Of a stretch of 64,000 nt of DNA, positions 51,752 to 61,827 are shown piece after piece (the first letter of the stretch is position 1; the number at the start of each line of letters is the position of its first letter). The stretch lies in contig NZ_CP034888.1 in assembly GCF_005083345.1 (NCBI RefSeq), positions 62,001 to 126,000 of the forward strand, in the 5' to 3' direction. This DNA comes from Buchnera aphidicola (Aphis nasturtii). Its GTDB lineage: Bacteria > Pseudomonadota > Gammaproteobacteria > Enterobacterales > Enterobacteriaceae. The translations under genes were made by a program, and so were the position numbers. The notes under the pieces were generated by a model, which was given only the letters and a program-made list of their open reading frames with translations, was not told the DNA's origin and did no database searches.

Positions 51752-53092
51752 TTAATTAAATACAAAATTACTATAATCATTTGATTGAACATTATTGATC
51801 CAAGAGATACACCATTGATTTTGATTGTTTTTTTCTTGATATTTCATTGTTTGATTAACAACAAATACACCTAATGCGCTAATTAATTGATTATTGTAAA
51901 ATATAAGAGGAATTTGATTTCGCAACCAAGGAGGGATGTTATGTTCTTGCCAGATTTTTTTAATATTTCTTTGTTTTTGTCTTCCTAAAATTAATATTTT
52001 TCCTTCATGTTGAAAACGAATATTAATTAATTCACCATTTTTTGGTTTAGGTAGATTTATTCCTTCTTTATTATTTCTTATAATATAACCTAAATGGTTA
52101 GGAAGAGTTAATTTATGACAAGTATCATGCCAAAATATAATCATATTTTTAATATTTTTTTTTATTTTAACAAAATAAAGAAATTTTTTATAACATCTAA
52201 TTTCATTTTTTTGAATAATTATTTTTAGACTAGCATTTTTTCGATTATATATGATTTCATTATATATACGCTGAATAGTATTATATGAAGGTGTTTTAAT
52301 ATTTTTTAAAGAAATCCAATATCTAATTAAAGCTTTACATAATTCTTCTTTTAAATTTTTAAAATTTCCAATATTTAAACATTCGTTGAAATTAAGAAAT
52401 TTTTGAATTTTTTCTTTTAAAAGAATATTTTTTAATATAGTTTCTTCATTACATATTTTAGTAGTACGAAAACAATTTCTTAAAAAAAAAGGCCATTTTT
52501 TTTCTAAAACTGGAAGTATTTTATGTCGTATAAAATTACGTTCATAATTTATATTCAAATTAGTAAAATCTTCAATCCATTTTAATTGATTGGAGTTAGC
52601 TAATGTTTTGATTTCTTCTCTTGTTTTTGTTAAAAATGGCCGAACAATTTTACTTTTTCCAAAAATTGTTTCAGAAGACATTGCAGATAAACCAGTAGGA
52701 CCACTACCTCTTTTAAGAGATAAAAAGAATGTTTCGCATTGATCGTTTAAATGATGGCCAGTTAGTAGTATTTCTCTGTTTAATAAATTTTTATAAATTA
52801 AGTTGTATCTTTTAATTCGTAGTTGTTCTTCAATGTTATTTGTAATATTTATATCTATTTTTTCAATGATTAATGGTATATTATATTTTTTACAAGTATT
52901 AATGCAATGTATTTGCCATTTATTTGAATTAATATGCATATTATGATTGATATGAATAGCACGTATACTAATTTTAGGATTGTTTTTTTTAATTTTTACT
53001 AACTGATATAATAGTACTGTAGAATCTATTCCACCACTATATGCTATTAAGAATAGTTTATATTTATATTTTTTAATAATATCTTGAATCAA
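51752..53092 (-). CDS. tilS: tRNA(Ile)-lysidine synthetase TilS
   Basis: TilS attaches lysine to C34 of the CAU-anticodon isoleucine tRNA so that it reads AUA. That codon is frequent in this A/T-rich genome, making the enzyme indispensable. The N-terminal ATP-pyrophosphatase motif is AYSGGIDSTVLLYQL. LTGHHLNDQCETFFLSLKRGSGPTGLSAM, cited in part, and ERNFIRHKILPVL are conserved. The substrate-binding middle and C-terminal parts are divergent but of normal total length (446 against 432). A tRNA-Val gene lies 41 bases upstream on the same strand. Confidence 0.94.
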   Translation of the reverse strand: MIQDIIKKYKYKLFLIAYSGGIDSTVLLYQLVKIKKNNPKISIRAIHINHNMHINSNKWQIHCINTCKKYNIPLIIEKIDINITNNIEEQLRIKRYNLIYKNLLNREILLTGHHLNDQCETFFLSLKRGSGPTGLSAMSSETIFGKSKIVRPFLTKTREEIKTLANSNQLKWIEDFTNLNINYERNFIRHKILPVLEKKWPFFLRNCFRTTKICNEETILKNILLKEKIQKFLNFNECLNIGNFKNLKEELCKALIRYWISLKNIKTPSYNTIQRIYNEIIYNRKNASLKIIIQKNEIRCYKKFLYFVKIKKNIKNMIIFWHDTCHKLTLPNHLGYIIRNNKEGINLPKPKNGELINIRFQHEGKILILGRQKQRNIKKIWQEHNIPPWLRNQIPLIFYNNQLISALGVFVVNQTMKYQEKNNQNQWCISWINNVQSNDYSNFVFN

Positions 53093-53133
53093 GTAAAAAG
53101 CACCTAACGTATTAAGTATATTTTAATTTTTAT

Positions 53134-53207
53134 TACGTTCGAGTGGACTTGAACCACTAACCACCACTATGTCATAGTGGTGCTCTAACCAATTGAGCTA
53201 CGAACGT
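53134..53207 (-). tRNA. tRNA-Val, anticodon GAC
   Basis: A 74-base cloverleaf: acceptor ACGTTCG with CGAACGT, D arm GCTC/GAGC, anticodon stem CCACT/AGTGG with loop ATGACAT, variable TGGTT, and T arm AGTGG/CCACT with TTCAAGT. It matches the E. coli Val2 species found near the same ribE-rsx region. It differs in the first base pair, A-U instead of G-C. The CAT inside the loop could be misread as a Met anticodon; numbering from the stem gives GAC. No CCA is encoded. Confidence 0.95.
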
Positions 53208-53315
53208 AAAATCTAAAAAAATTATTTTATCATAAAAAAAATTTTTTCTCTATTAAATATATATTATTTTTCAAATAAAAAAGTACTTTAGATAAGATTA
53301 AGTTAAGGGTATTTT

Positions 53316-53942
53316 ATGTTTACAGGCATTGTCCACGGAGTAGCTCAAGTTATTTCTATAGATAAGAAAAAAAAATTACATACTTATACTATTAATTTGC
53401 CATCGATTTTATTAAAAGGGTTAAAACTTGGTGCTTCAGTTGCAAATAATGGATGTTGTTTAACAGTGAAAACAATCGATAGGTATTATGTAGTTTTTGA
53501 CGTAATGCAAGTGACTCTTGAACATACTAATTTAGGGTTTGTTAATATAGGAGATTATATTAATGTTGAAAGATCTGTAAAATATGGTGATGAAATTGGC
53601 GGGCATATAGTATCTGGTCATATTATGAATACTGCTGAAATTTCTAAAATATTAAAATTAAATAATAATTATATTATATGGTTTAAAATAAAAAATTTCT
53701 CTTTAATGAAGTACATTTTTTATAAAGGTTTTATTTGCATAGATGGAATAAGTTTAACAATTGTTAATATTACTAGGAATGAGTTTTGTGTTAGTATAAT
53801 ACCTGAAACATTGTCTTTAACAACAATAGGTTTTAAAAAAATTGGAGAATTAGTTAATATTGAAATTGACTTATACACTCAAATTACTGTAGATACAACA
53901 GAACGTTTGATTAATAATAATTTTTTTGTTCCATGCAAATAA
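53316..53942 (+). CDS. ribE: Riboflavin synthase alpha chain RibE
   Basis: RibE dismutates two lumazine molecules to riboflavin, the last step of the pathway begun by RibB. The protein is a duplicated barrel: [12 protein letters not shown] opens the first repeat and [14 protein letters not shown] the second, with NNGCCLTV and DGISLTIVN at matching positions. Length is 208 residues against 213. It precedes the rsx genes, whose products need covalently bound flavin, by 63 bases. Confidence 0.95.
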   Translation: MFTGIVHGVAQVISIDKKKKLHTYTINLPSILLKGLKLGASVANNGCCLTVKTIDRYYVVFDVMQVTLEHTNLGFVNIGDYINVERSVKYGDEIGGHIVSGHIMNTAEISKILKLNNNYIIWFKIKNFSLMKYIFYKGFICIDGISLTIVNITRNEFCVSIIPETLSLTTIGFKKIGELVNIEIDLYTQITVDTTERLINNNFFVPCK

Positions 53943-54005
53943 TTTAAAAATTTTTTATAATATATTACTTAATTATATTTTATTTTTTATAAATGGAAGT
54001 TATAA

Positions 54006-54587
54006 GTGAAAAATTATTTTCTATTTTTTATATCAAATATATTAATTGATAATTTTATTTTGGTAAAATTTCTTGGTTTATGTCCTTTTACAGGAGCATC
54101 AAATAAATTCAAAATTGCTGTAGGTATTAGCTTTGCTACAACTTTTGTCGTATTTGTATCTACTATTATTTTGTGGTGTATTAATTTTTTCATTTTATCT
54201 CCATTTGATTTAGTTTATTTAAGAATTATTATATATATGTTAATAATTTCATTTTGTGTACAGTTTATAGAAATAATTTTACAAAATACTAGTCCTTTTT
54301 TATATCGTATACTTGGTATTTTTTTACCATTAATTACAACTAATTGTGCGGTTTTAGCGATTCCTTTATTTTGTTTATATGAAAATTATACATTTTTAGA
54401 TTCAATATTTTATGCAATTAGTTCTTCTTTCGGTTTTTCTTTAATTATGATTATATTTGCAAGTATTAGAGAACGTATATTATTATCTGATATTCCTATT
54501 ATATTTCAGGGATCTCCTATTGTTCTTATTACTATAAGTTTAATTTCTATCGCTTTTATGGGATTTAAGGGTTTAATAAAAACATAA
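54006..54587 (+). CDS. rsxA: Electron transport complex subunit RsxA (RnfA)
   Basis: RsxA is a six-helix inner-membrane subunit of the Rsx/Rnf complex, which moves electrons between NADH and ferredoxin-type carriers. The 193 residues equal E. coli. [14 protein letters not shown] at the N-terminus and [15 protein letters not shown] in the middle contain the cysteines that hold the membrane iron-sulfur site shared with RsxE, and [10 protein letters not shown] follows. The start is GTG at 54006 behind GGAAG. First gene of rsxABCDGE. Confidence 0.96.
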   Translation: MKNYFLFFISNILIDNFILVKFLGLCPFTGASNKFKIAVGISFATTFVVFVSTIILWCINFFILSPFDLVYLRIIIYMLIISFCVQFIEIILQNTSPFLYRILGIFLPLITTNCAVLAIPLFCLYENYTFLDSIFYAISSSFGFSLIMIIFASIRERILLSDIPIIFQGSPIVLITISLISIAFMGFKGLIKT

Positions 54588-54589
54588 TT

Positions 54590-55090
54590 ATGTTTACGAT
54601 AATAGTTATTTTAATTTTTTCTTTATTTTCGTTTTTTTTAGGTTTAGTACTATCATATATAAATGATATTTTTCCTATAAAAAAAGACCTAATGATAGAT
54701 AAGATTAATGATATATTACCTCAAAGTCAGTGTGCAAAATGCGGATATTCAGGTTGTTATCCTTATGCAAAATCAATAATAAATAATAATGAAAAGATTA
54801 ATAAGTGTGTTCCTGGTGGAGATGAATTAATATTTAAAATTAATAAATTATTAAATTTAGACGATAATTTAAAAGATGTAAATATTCAAAATAAATCAAT
54901 TGTATATACAACAGTAAAAATTGATGAAATAAACTGCGTAGGATGTTCTAAATGCGCTGTATTTTGCCCAGTAGATGCAATAATTGGAGCTCCTAATTTC
55001 ACGCATACAGTAGTACAAAATTTTTGTACTGGTTGTAATATTTGTTTATTACATTGTCCAACTAATTGTATTAAAATAATTAAAGAATAA
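54590..55090 (+). CDS. rsxB: Electron transport complex ferredoxin-like subunit RsxB (RnfB)
   Basis: RsxB carries iron-sulfur clusters that relay electrons within the complex. After a membrane anchor (residues 3-26) comes a four-cysteine domain, [19 protein letters not shown] with a fourth Cys in NKCVPGGDE. Two 4Fe-4S motifs follow: [15 protein letters not shown] and [15 protein letters not shown]. The 166-residue product lacks the last 25 residues of the E. coli protein but no cluster ligand. It starts two bases after rsxA. Confidence 0.96.
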   Translation: MFTIIVILIFSLFSFFLGLVLSYINDIFPIKKDLMIDKINDILPQSQCAKCGYSGCYPYAKSIINNNEKINKCVPGGDELIFKINKLLNLDDNLKDVNIQNKSIVYTTVKIDEINCVGCSKCAVFCPVDAIIGAPNFTHTVVQNFCTGCNICLLHCPTNCIKIIKE

Positions 55091-55096
55091 TATCTA

Positions 55097-56723
55097 ATGC
55101 TAAAAATAAAATATATTTTAAAAAAATGTTTATTTAAAAAATTTTGGAAAAATTTGATATTTAATTTTATTAATAAAAAAAAAATATAATTTTCCAGGTG
55201 GAGTAAAATGCTTACCAATAAAAGAAGAACTAAATAATTATATTATTAATCACATTCCTATTCCCAAAAATTTTATTATTTATGTTAAATATAATACTTT
55301 AAAAAAAAGTATGTTAAGAGTTAAAATTAATCAGAAAGTATTATGTGGTCAACCTTTAACTTTTGGTGATTCTTCAAGTGTCCCTATTCATTCTCCTACT
55401 TCGGGTTTAGTTCAAAGTATAGAATTTAATTCTAGTCATGTTGATTTGAATAAAGAAAACATAAAAATTACAATTTTATCTGATTATTTAGATCAATGGA
55501 TTAGATTAAAAAAAATTGATAATTATAAATTATATTCTGCTAAAAGCTTAATAAAAATTATTTATCAATTGGGTATAGTAGGTCTTGGAGGTGCTCATTT
55601 TTCTTCTTCTAAAAAATTAACGCTAAGTATTAATAAAGTACATACGTTAGTAGTAAATGCAGTGGAAAGTGACCCTTATATAACTGCTGATTATTGTTTA
55701 ATTAATAATTATTTAAATGAGATATTCATAGGATGTAAAATCGTTTCTTGGATATCTCAAGTAAAAAATATTTTAATTGTTATTCAAGAGGATAAAATTG
55801 AATTAATTTCAAAAATTCAATTATTAATTCAAAATAAAACACTATTTAAAATTTGTATTTTAAAAAAAAAATATCCTGGAGGTAGTAGTAAAGTTATTAT
55901 TAAATCTTTAACAGGAAAAGAAATTCCTTTTGGAAAACACTCTATAGATATAGGATATCTTATTTTTAATATTTCAACTGTATATGCTATTAAAAGAGCT
56001 ATTGTTAATGGAGAACCATTAATTCAGAGAATTATTAGTTTATATAATTATAAGAATCATTTATCTAAAAATTTTTTAATTAGAATAGGAACTCCTATAA
56101 ACTTTCTTTTAAATTATTTAAAGATTAAAAATAATTTAGATCATATGATTTATATAGGCGGTGTATTTATGAATAATTTTCTTACTGATTTAAATTATTC
56201 AATATCAAAAGATATTAATTGTATTACAATATATAAAAAAAAACATAAAAAATCTATTAGTTACTCATGTATTAATTGTAGTTATTGTGTTCAAGTATGC
56301 CCAGTTAATTTACTTCCTCAAAAATTATATTTATATTCTAAAAATAAAAATCATAAAAAAACAAAGAACTCTTATATTATGGATTGTATTGAGTGTAAAA
56401 TTTGTGAAAAGGTCTGTCCTAGTAATATTCCATTAGTTAAATATTTTAAAAATGAAAAAATTATTCAAAATAAAATCAATATAGAAACTAAGCAAAAAAA
56501 AATTTTTTTTCGTCGTTTTCAGTTACGAGAAGAAAGATTATTAAACCAAAAAAAAATGTTTTATGAAAATAATAATCACTTTAATAAAAAAAAATTAACA
56601 GAATCTAATATTTTAAAAAAAACATTAAAAAAAGAATTTATTAATAAAAACAAAATAGAAAAAAATATTAGAAAAGAAATATTGCGTTCTATAATAGAAC
56701 GTGCAAAAAATAAAATTTTATAA
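55097..56723 (+). pseudogene. rsxC: rsxC, frameshifted at a ten-A tract, possibly rescued by slippage
   Basis: RsxC is the NADH- and FMN-binding peripheral subunit. Translation from the ATG at 55097, seven bases after rsxB, stops at 55187-55189 just past the ten-A run at 55175-55184. Dropping one A gives a continuous frame of about 541 residues whose start, KKKYNFPGGVKC, matches the DFNGGIHPPEMK region of E. coli. Without this the first in-frame ATG is 55311, which loses about 70 conserved residues. The rest is sound: GLGGAHFSSSKKL, NAVESDPYITAD, and two 4Fe-4S motifs CINCSYCVQVCPVN and CIECKICEKVCPSN. The C-terminal extension of E. coli (740 residues) is shortened. Confidence 0.85.
55175..55184 (+). 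repeat. Ten-A homopolymer, frameshift site in rsxC
   Basis: Ten consecutive A residues at the exact junction of the two rsxC frames. One A fewer restores the full protein. Confidence 0.9.
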
Positions 56724-56747
56724 TCTTACTTTTAGAATAACATAAAA

Positions 56748-57788
56748 ATGAATCTTCCTTATATATATAATATTTACAATGTAAAAAAAATGATGTTTTT
56801 TGTTCTTATAGCATCTATCCCGGCTATGTTAACAGAATGTTATTTTTTTGGTGTAGTTATATTAATACAAATATTTTTATTTATAATATGTTCTTTGCTA
56901 TTAGAAATAATTATATTAAAAATATGTCGTAAAAATATTAAAGATAATATATTAGATAACTCATCATTGGTCACTTCAGTACTACTAGGTTTAAGTATCC
57001 CTTCTACGTTGACTTGGTGGATGATAATATTTAGTTCTTTTTTTGCTATTGTTGTCTCTAAACATTTATATGGAGGTTTAGGACAAAATATATTTAATCC
57101 AGCTATGATTGGTTATGCTGTATTACTCATATCTTTTCCTTTAAATATGAGTTCCTATTACAAAGAAAATACTAAATTATTTTCTTTAGATGATTTACAA
57201 ACTTCAATAAATAAAATTTTTTTTAAAACAAAAAAAAGTATTATTTTAAATAATAGTCCTGATATTTTTACAGAAGCAACACCTTTAAATAACTTTAAAA
57301 ACACGTCTCGTATTTTTTATGATACTTCTTTAAAGGATGTAACGATACAAAATAAAAAAATAACTATCTTTACGCCTTGGAGTTACATTAATATAAGTTT
57401 TTTATTAGGTGGTATTTTTTTATTATATAAAAAAATTATTTGTTGGCGTATTCCACTTAGTTTTTTATTATCTATATTTATTTTGTCTATTTTGAGTTAT
57501 TTATTTTCAACGAATTTTATTGTTTCTCCATTTTTTCATCTTTTTTCTGGTGGAACAATGATATGTGCTTTTTTTATTTCAACTGATCCAGTTACAACCT
57601 CTTATAGTAATATAGGGAAAATGATTTTTGGTTTAATACTTGGCTTATTAGTTTACATAATTCGAATTTATAGTGATTATCCAGATGGAGTAGCTTTTGC
57701 AGTATTACTTGGAAATATGCTAGTTCCATTAATAGATGATTTTTTGAATACATCTGGATATGGGCATAAAAAATATGAAAGATTTTAA
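56748..57788 (+). CDS. rsxD: Electron transport complex subunit RsxD (RnfD)
   Basis: RsxD is a polytopic inner-membrane subunit carrying covalently attached FMN. YGGLGQNIFNPAMIGYAVLLISFPL, cited in part, and SDYPDGVAFAVLLGNMLVPLID are strongly conserved. The flavin-binding Thr lies in DIFTEATPLNNF, aligned with ISQATPLDTF of E. coli. Length is 346 residues (352 in E. coli), with about nine hydrophobic segments. The end overlaps rsxG by 14 bases. Confidence 0.95.
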   Translation: MNLPYIYNIYNVKKMMFFVLIASIPAMLTECYFFGVVILIQIFLFIICSLLLEIIILKICRKNIKDNILDNSSLVTSVLLGLSIPSTLTWWMIIFSSFFAIVVSKHLYGGLGQNIFNPAMIGYAVLLISFPLNMSSYYKENTKLFSLDDLQTSINKIFFKTKKSIILNNSPDIFTEATPLNNFKNTSRIFYDTSLKDVTIQNKKITIFTPWSYINISFLLGGIFLLYKKIICWRIPLSFLLSIFILSILSYLFSTNFIVSPFFHLFSGGTMICAFFISTDPVTTSYSNIGKMIFGLILGLLVYIIRIYSDYPDGVAFAVLLGNMLVPLIDDFLNTSGYGHKKYERF

Positions 57789-58389
57789 AAAAATATTAAA
57801 AAATTCATTTATAATGAGTTTTTTTTCTGTTTTATGTTTATGTATGGTTATATATATAAATTGTATTACGAAAAATCAAATAAAAAATCAAAAAGAACAA
57901 GAAAAAAAAATCTTTATTCAACAAGTAATACCATATAATATTTATAATTCTTATAAAGTAAAAAAATATTTAGTAAATAATGCATTATTAGGGGATTTAA
58001 AAAAACATAATTTATGGTTATTGTTGAAAAATCAAACAGCAAAAATTGCTATTATTGAAAGTATAGCCCCAGACGGATATTCTGGTTCAATTTATATATT
58101 AGTAGCAGCATATTTAAATGGTAAAATTATTGGTGTTAGAGTTTTATCTCATAAAGAAACTCCTGGAATTGGAGATAAAATTGATATATCTATTTCTAAT
58201 TGGATTACTAAATTTAAAAATTTAAGTGTAAGAAATGAACAAGATAATCGTGTATTATTAAAAAAATATGGTGGTCAAATCGATCAATTTACAGGTGCTA
58301 CTATTACACCACAAGCTGTAACTAATGCTGTAAAAAGAACAGTTATTTTCATTAAGAAAATCCCATTTATATTTTCTTTAAAGAGATAA
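57775..58389 (+). CDS. rsxG: Electron transport complex subunit RsxG (RnfG)
   Basis: RsxG is anchored by one N-terminal membrane helix and exposes a flavin domain to the periplasm. [19 protein letters not shown] and [14 protein letters not shown] are conserved, and the flavin-attaching Thr is in [20 protein letters not shown] start it at 57775 ([12 protein letters not shown]), close to the E. coli N-terminus, giving 204 residues; an ATG at 57760 would add five. Confidence 0.94.
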   Translation: MKDFKKILKNSFIMSFFSVLCLCMVIYINCITKNQIKNQKEQEKKIFIQQVIPYNIYNSYKVKKYLVNNALLGDLKKHNLWLLLKNQTAKIAIIESIAPDGYSGSIYILVAAYLNGKIIGVRVLSHKETPGIGDKIDISISNWITKFKNLSVRNEQDNRVLLKKYGGQIDQFTGATITPQAVTNAVKRTVIFIKKIPFIFSLKR

Positions 58390-58394
58390 AATAT

Positions 58395-59042
58395 ATGAGA
58401 TGGAATAATTTTTTTAAAACAAGATTATGGTCAAATAATTCTTCTTTTGTTCAACTTTTAGGTTTATGCCCTGTTTTAGCTATGACTACAAATGCAGTCA
58501 ATGCTATAGGATTAGGCATTGCAACGACATTTATATTAACTATTACAAATAGTATTATTTCTATATTTAAGTATATAATACCTAAAAATATTAGAATTCC
58601 TATTTTTATGTTAATTGTTTCTTCAACAGTAACTTGTGTGGAAATGATATTGCATGCATACCAATTTAATTTATATAAATCATTAGGCGTATTTATTCCG
58701 CTAATAGTAACGAATTGCATTGTTATTGGTAGAGCAGAATCTGTAGCTTATAAAAATTCTATTTTAATTTCTTTTTTTGATGGATTATTAACAGGTTTAG
58801 GATCAACATTAGCAATGTTTATTATAGGTTCAATACGAGAGATATTAGGTCATGGAACATTTTTATTTGAAAGCAATAAAGTTTTTAATTTTTTAGGAGC
58901 TAATGACTTTTTTACAATATTGAATAAAAATATAATAATAATTTTAGCAGTATCTCCTCCAGGAGGATTTTTAGTGCTAGGTTTTTTCATTGCTTTTAAA
59001 AATTATTTAGATATCAACAACACAAAAGAAAAAAAATTTTAA
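58395..59042 (+). CDS. rsxE: Electron transport complex subunit RsxE (RnfE)
   Basis: RsxE is the membrane partner of RsxA and shares its fold in inverted orientation. [26 protein letters not shown], cited in part, and [18 protein letters not shown] carry the paired cysteines of the membrane iron-sulfur site. [10 protein letters not shown] and [11 protein letters not shown] are further hallmarks. Length is 215 residues (231 in E. coli), shortened at the C-terminus. It is the last rsx gene and is followed by nth after 34 bases, as in E. coli. Confidence 0.96.
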   Translation: MRWNNFFKTRLWSNNSSFVQLLGLCPVLAMTTNAVNAIGLGIATTFILTITNSIISIFKYIIPKNIRIPIFMLIVSSTVTCVEMILHAYQFNLYKSLGVFIPLIVTNCIVIGRAESVAYKNSILISFFDGLLTGLGSTLAMFIIGSIREILGHGTFLFESNKVFNFLGANDFFTILNKNIIIILAVSPPGGFLVLGFFIAFKNYLDINNTKEKKF

Positions 59043-59076
59043 AATATATTCATTTAGGTTTGAGCATAATATAAAT

Positions 59077-59712
59077 ATGAATAGGACAATACGTTATAAA
59101 ATTTTATCTTTATTTAATATATATCAACCATATCCTACAACAGAACTAGTTTTTACATCAGATTTTGAATTATTAATATCTTTGATATTATCTGCACAAT
59201 CAACTGATGCTACGGTAAATAAAACAACTTTTGTTTTATTTAAAGTTGCTAATACCCCTGAAAGTATTTTACAATTAGGTGTAAAAAAATTAAAATATTA
59301 TATTAAAAGCGTTGGTTTATATAATACTAAAGCCGAATATATTATTAAAACATCTTTTTTATTGTTGAATAAATATCATAATAAAATTCCTGATACTCGT
59401 ATTGAAATAGAGTCTTTACCTGGGATAGGTAGAAAAATAGCAAATATTCTTTTAAATTTATTATTTAACAAAAAAACTATTGCGGTAGATACACATGTTT
59501 TTCGAGTCTCTAATAGAACTGGGTTTGCTATAGGAGAAAGCGTAATTAAAGTGGAAAAAAAATTAATGAAAGTTGTTCCATCTATATTTAAAAAAAATAT
59601 TCATTTTTGGTTTGTATATCATGGACGTTATATTTGTAAAGCACGAAAACAAAAATGTAATATTTGTTTGATAAACAAATTTTGTGAATTTACTAATAAC
59701 AATGCTATATGA
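59077..59712 (+). CDS. nth: Endonuclease III (DNA glycosylase / AP lyase)
   Basis: Nth removes oxidised pyrimidines and cuts the abasic strand. The helix-hairpin-helix and catalytic lysine region reads SLPGIGRKIANILLNLLFNK, with the catalytic Asp in AVDTHVFRVSNR. The C-terminal cluster ligands follow the C-x6-C-x2-C-x5-C pattern in CKARKQKCNICLINKFC. The 211 residues equal E. coli. It is one of few repair enzymes in the window and probably shares the rsx transcript. Confidence 0.97.
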   Translation: MNRTIRYKILSLFNIYQPYPTTELVFTSDFELLISLILSAQSTDATVNKTTFVLFKVANTPESILQLGVKKLKYYIKSVGLYNTKAEYIIKTSFLLLNKYHNKIPDTRIEIESLPGIGRKIANILLNLLFNKKTIAVDTHVFRVSNRTGFAIGESVIKVEKKLMKVVPSIFKKNIHFWFVYHGRYICKARKQKCNICLINKFCEFTNNNAI

Positions 59713-59728
59713 TACGTTGAATATATAA

Positions 59729-61726
59729 GTGATTATTGTAGATGTTGTCTTACCCTTTCCGATTAAAACATATTTTAGTTATATATTTCCATATTCAATG
59801 AATCCTATAGTTGGTGGTCGTGTAATTGTTCCCTTTCATTCAAAAGATGTCGTAGGTATTATCATTTCTTTTGATAAAAAAAGAAATTTAAATAGTTTAA
59901 ATTTTAAATTTGTTAAACGCGTTATTGATCATCAACCAATTTTGAACTCTTCCTTATTAAATATTTTAATATGGTCAAGTAAATATTATCATTATCCTAT
60001 AGGAAGTATATTTCTTTCGATCTTACCAAATATTTTTAAATCTAAAAATATAGATAAAAATATTGATCAAATTTGTTTTTCGCAAAATATAAAACAAGTT
60101 AATCAATTTAAAATTAATAAAAAATTTTTTTTAAGTAAAAAAATGTTGTTTAAAATAAATAAAATTTTAATTAAAAATTCTTTTACATCTTGGTTAATAT
60201 CAGAAATTAATTTGTTTGTAAAAATTAAATTTTATTTAGGTTTATTCGAAAAAATTTTAAAAAAAAAATTACAAATTTTAATTATTGTTCCATATATAAA
60301 AGATACATATAAAGTATTGTTTTTTTTAAAACAGTATTTCAATATTTCTATTGATGTTATACATTCTAATCTGAGTGATCAAATGTTTTTTAATATATGG
60401 ATTAAAACTAAAAATGGACAAAATTCTATTGTTATTGGAACAAAAAAAAGTGTGTTTTCTCCTTTTTTAAAATTAGGTTTAATTATACTGCTTGAAGAAC
60501 ATAACTCAATATACAAAAATATAGATAAATTTAAATGTAATATTAGAGATATAGCAATATTAAGAGCATTTAAAGAAAATATACCTATTGTTTTAGATTC
60601 AAAAACGCCTTCTTTAAAAACATTATATAATATTATTCATAAAAAAATTTTTTGGATAAATTTTAACCAAATCGATAGTGGTTTAATTTTAAAAAATGAA
60701 ATTATTGATTTAAATAAAGAAAAAATAAGAACACATTTGTCAGATACTTTAATTAATAGAATTTTTGAAAATATAAAAAAAAATTTTTCAGTTTTATTAA
60801 TTTTTAATCCGTCTGATTTTATTTTTTTAGGTTTAATTTGTAATTATTGTAATTGGGTACCTAGATGTAATATTTGTCATAATTATTATGAAGTGAAAAA
60901 ATACAATGATATTGTATTTTGTAGAGCTTGTTTAATTTATTATAAAAAACCATTATTGTGTTATAAATGTAATTTGTTTCCATTAACGAAATTTAATTTT
61001 GGTATAAAAAAAATTAAAAAAAATATAAAAAAAATTTTTTCTAATATACCACTACTATTTTTAACAAATTCAAGAAATACTAAAATACAAAAATTAAATT
61101 CAAATATTTCTAATTTTTCTATTTTACATTCCGGTATTATTATTACCACAGAAAAAATAGTTCAAAATTATTATTTTCCAAATGTAAAACTAATTGGTTT
61201 AGTGAATATTGATCATCATTTTTTTTCTTTAAATTTTAATAATACTGAATATTTTTCTCAATTTTATTTTAATCTTATCAATCTAATACAAAAAAAATCA
61301 AAATTTTTCAATATATTAATTCAAACATCGATTCCTAATAACAAACATTTAATCAATATATGTAATAAAAAGTATTTTTTTTGTGCTCGTAATATCCTCA
61401 TTACAAGAAAAAAATTTTTATTACCTCCATGGAATGTTCAAGTTGTTTTATATTGTCACAGTAAAAAATCTAAACAAAGTTGTATTTTTTTAAAATTTAT
61501 ATATATTTTTTTAAAAAAACAATCTAAAAAAGATAATATTGTTTTATGGTTTGTTGGCCCTGATCCTGTTTTTTCAATATCAAGAAAAAAATATATTTAT
61601 AAATTATTAATACAATGTTCTTCACGTATTTATTTACAAAAAACATTACGAATTTCACTTGAAATTTCAAAATATTTTTCTATTTTTAATCACATTGAAT
61701 GGTTTTTAAACTTTGATGTTAATTAA
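59729..61726 (+). CDS. priA: Primosomal protein PriA lacking all ATPase/helicase motifs
   Basis: PriA recognises stalled forks and reloads the replicative helicase. The 665-residue frame (732 in E. coli) aligns along its length: DNA-binding start GGRVIVPFHSKDVVGIIISF, all eight zinc cysteines (371, 374, 380, 383, 398, 401, 411, 414) with E. coli spacing, and C-terminal LPPWNVQVVLY and WFVGPDPVFSI. The helicase motifs have vanished. GVTGSGKT aligns with SEINLFVKIK near 158-167, DEEH is LEEH (255-258), and QVAGRAGRA is NLINLIQKK near 515-523. The start is GTG directly after an in-frame stop. A ten-A tract at 60259-60268 is in frame. Confidence 0.93.
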   Translation: MIIVDVVLPFPIKTYFSYIFPYSMNPIVGGRVIVPFHSKDVVGIIISFDKKRNLNSLNFKFVKRVIDHQPILNSSLLNILIWSSKYYHYPIGSIFLSILPNIFKSKNIDKNIDQICFSQNIKQVNQFKINKKFFLSKKMLFKINKILIKNSFTSWLISEINLFVKIKFYLGLFEKILKKKLQILIIVPYIKDTYKVLFFLKQYFNISIDVIHSNLSDQMFFNIWIKTKNGQNSIVIGTKKSVFSPFLKLGLIILLEEHNSIYKNIDKFKCNIRDIAILRAFKENIPIVLDSKTPSLKTLYNIIHKKIFWINFNQIDSGLILKNEIIDLNKEKIRTHLSDTLINRIFENIKKNFSVLLIFNPSDFIFLGLICNYCNWVPRCNICHNYYEVKKYNDIVFCRACLIYYKKPLLCYKCNLFPLTKFNFGIKKIKKNIKKIFSNIPLLFLTNSRNTKIQKLNSNISNFSILHSGIIITTEKIVQNYYFPNVKLIGLVNIDHHFFSLNFNNTEYFSQFYFNLINLIQKKSKFFNILIQTSIPNNKHLINICNKKYFFCARNILITRKKFLLPPWNVQVVLYCHSKKSKQSCIFLKFIYIFLKKQSKKDNIVLWFVGPDPVFSISRKKYIYKLLIQCSSRIYLQKTLRISLEISKYFSIFNHIEWFLNFDVN

Positions 61727-61827
61727 TTTTAATAAAATCAAAAATTTTATATATCTTATTATTGAACTTAAAAAGAAATTAGAATAAAATATTAAGACAA
61801 TTTAAATTTTATTTGAAAAGGTTTTTA

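Noticed and set aside
53165-53180. Possible methionine or isoleucine (CAU) tRNA next to tilS
   Set aside because: The CAT string lies off register. Counting from the anticodon stem CCACT/AGTGG gives GAC, valine, and the rest matches the Val2 tRNA.
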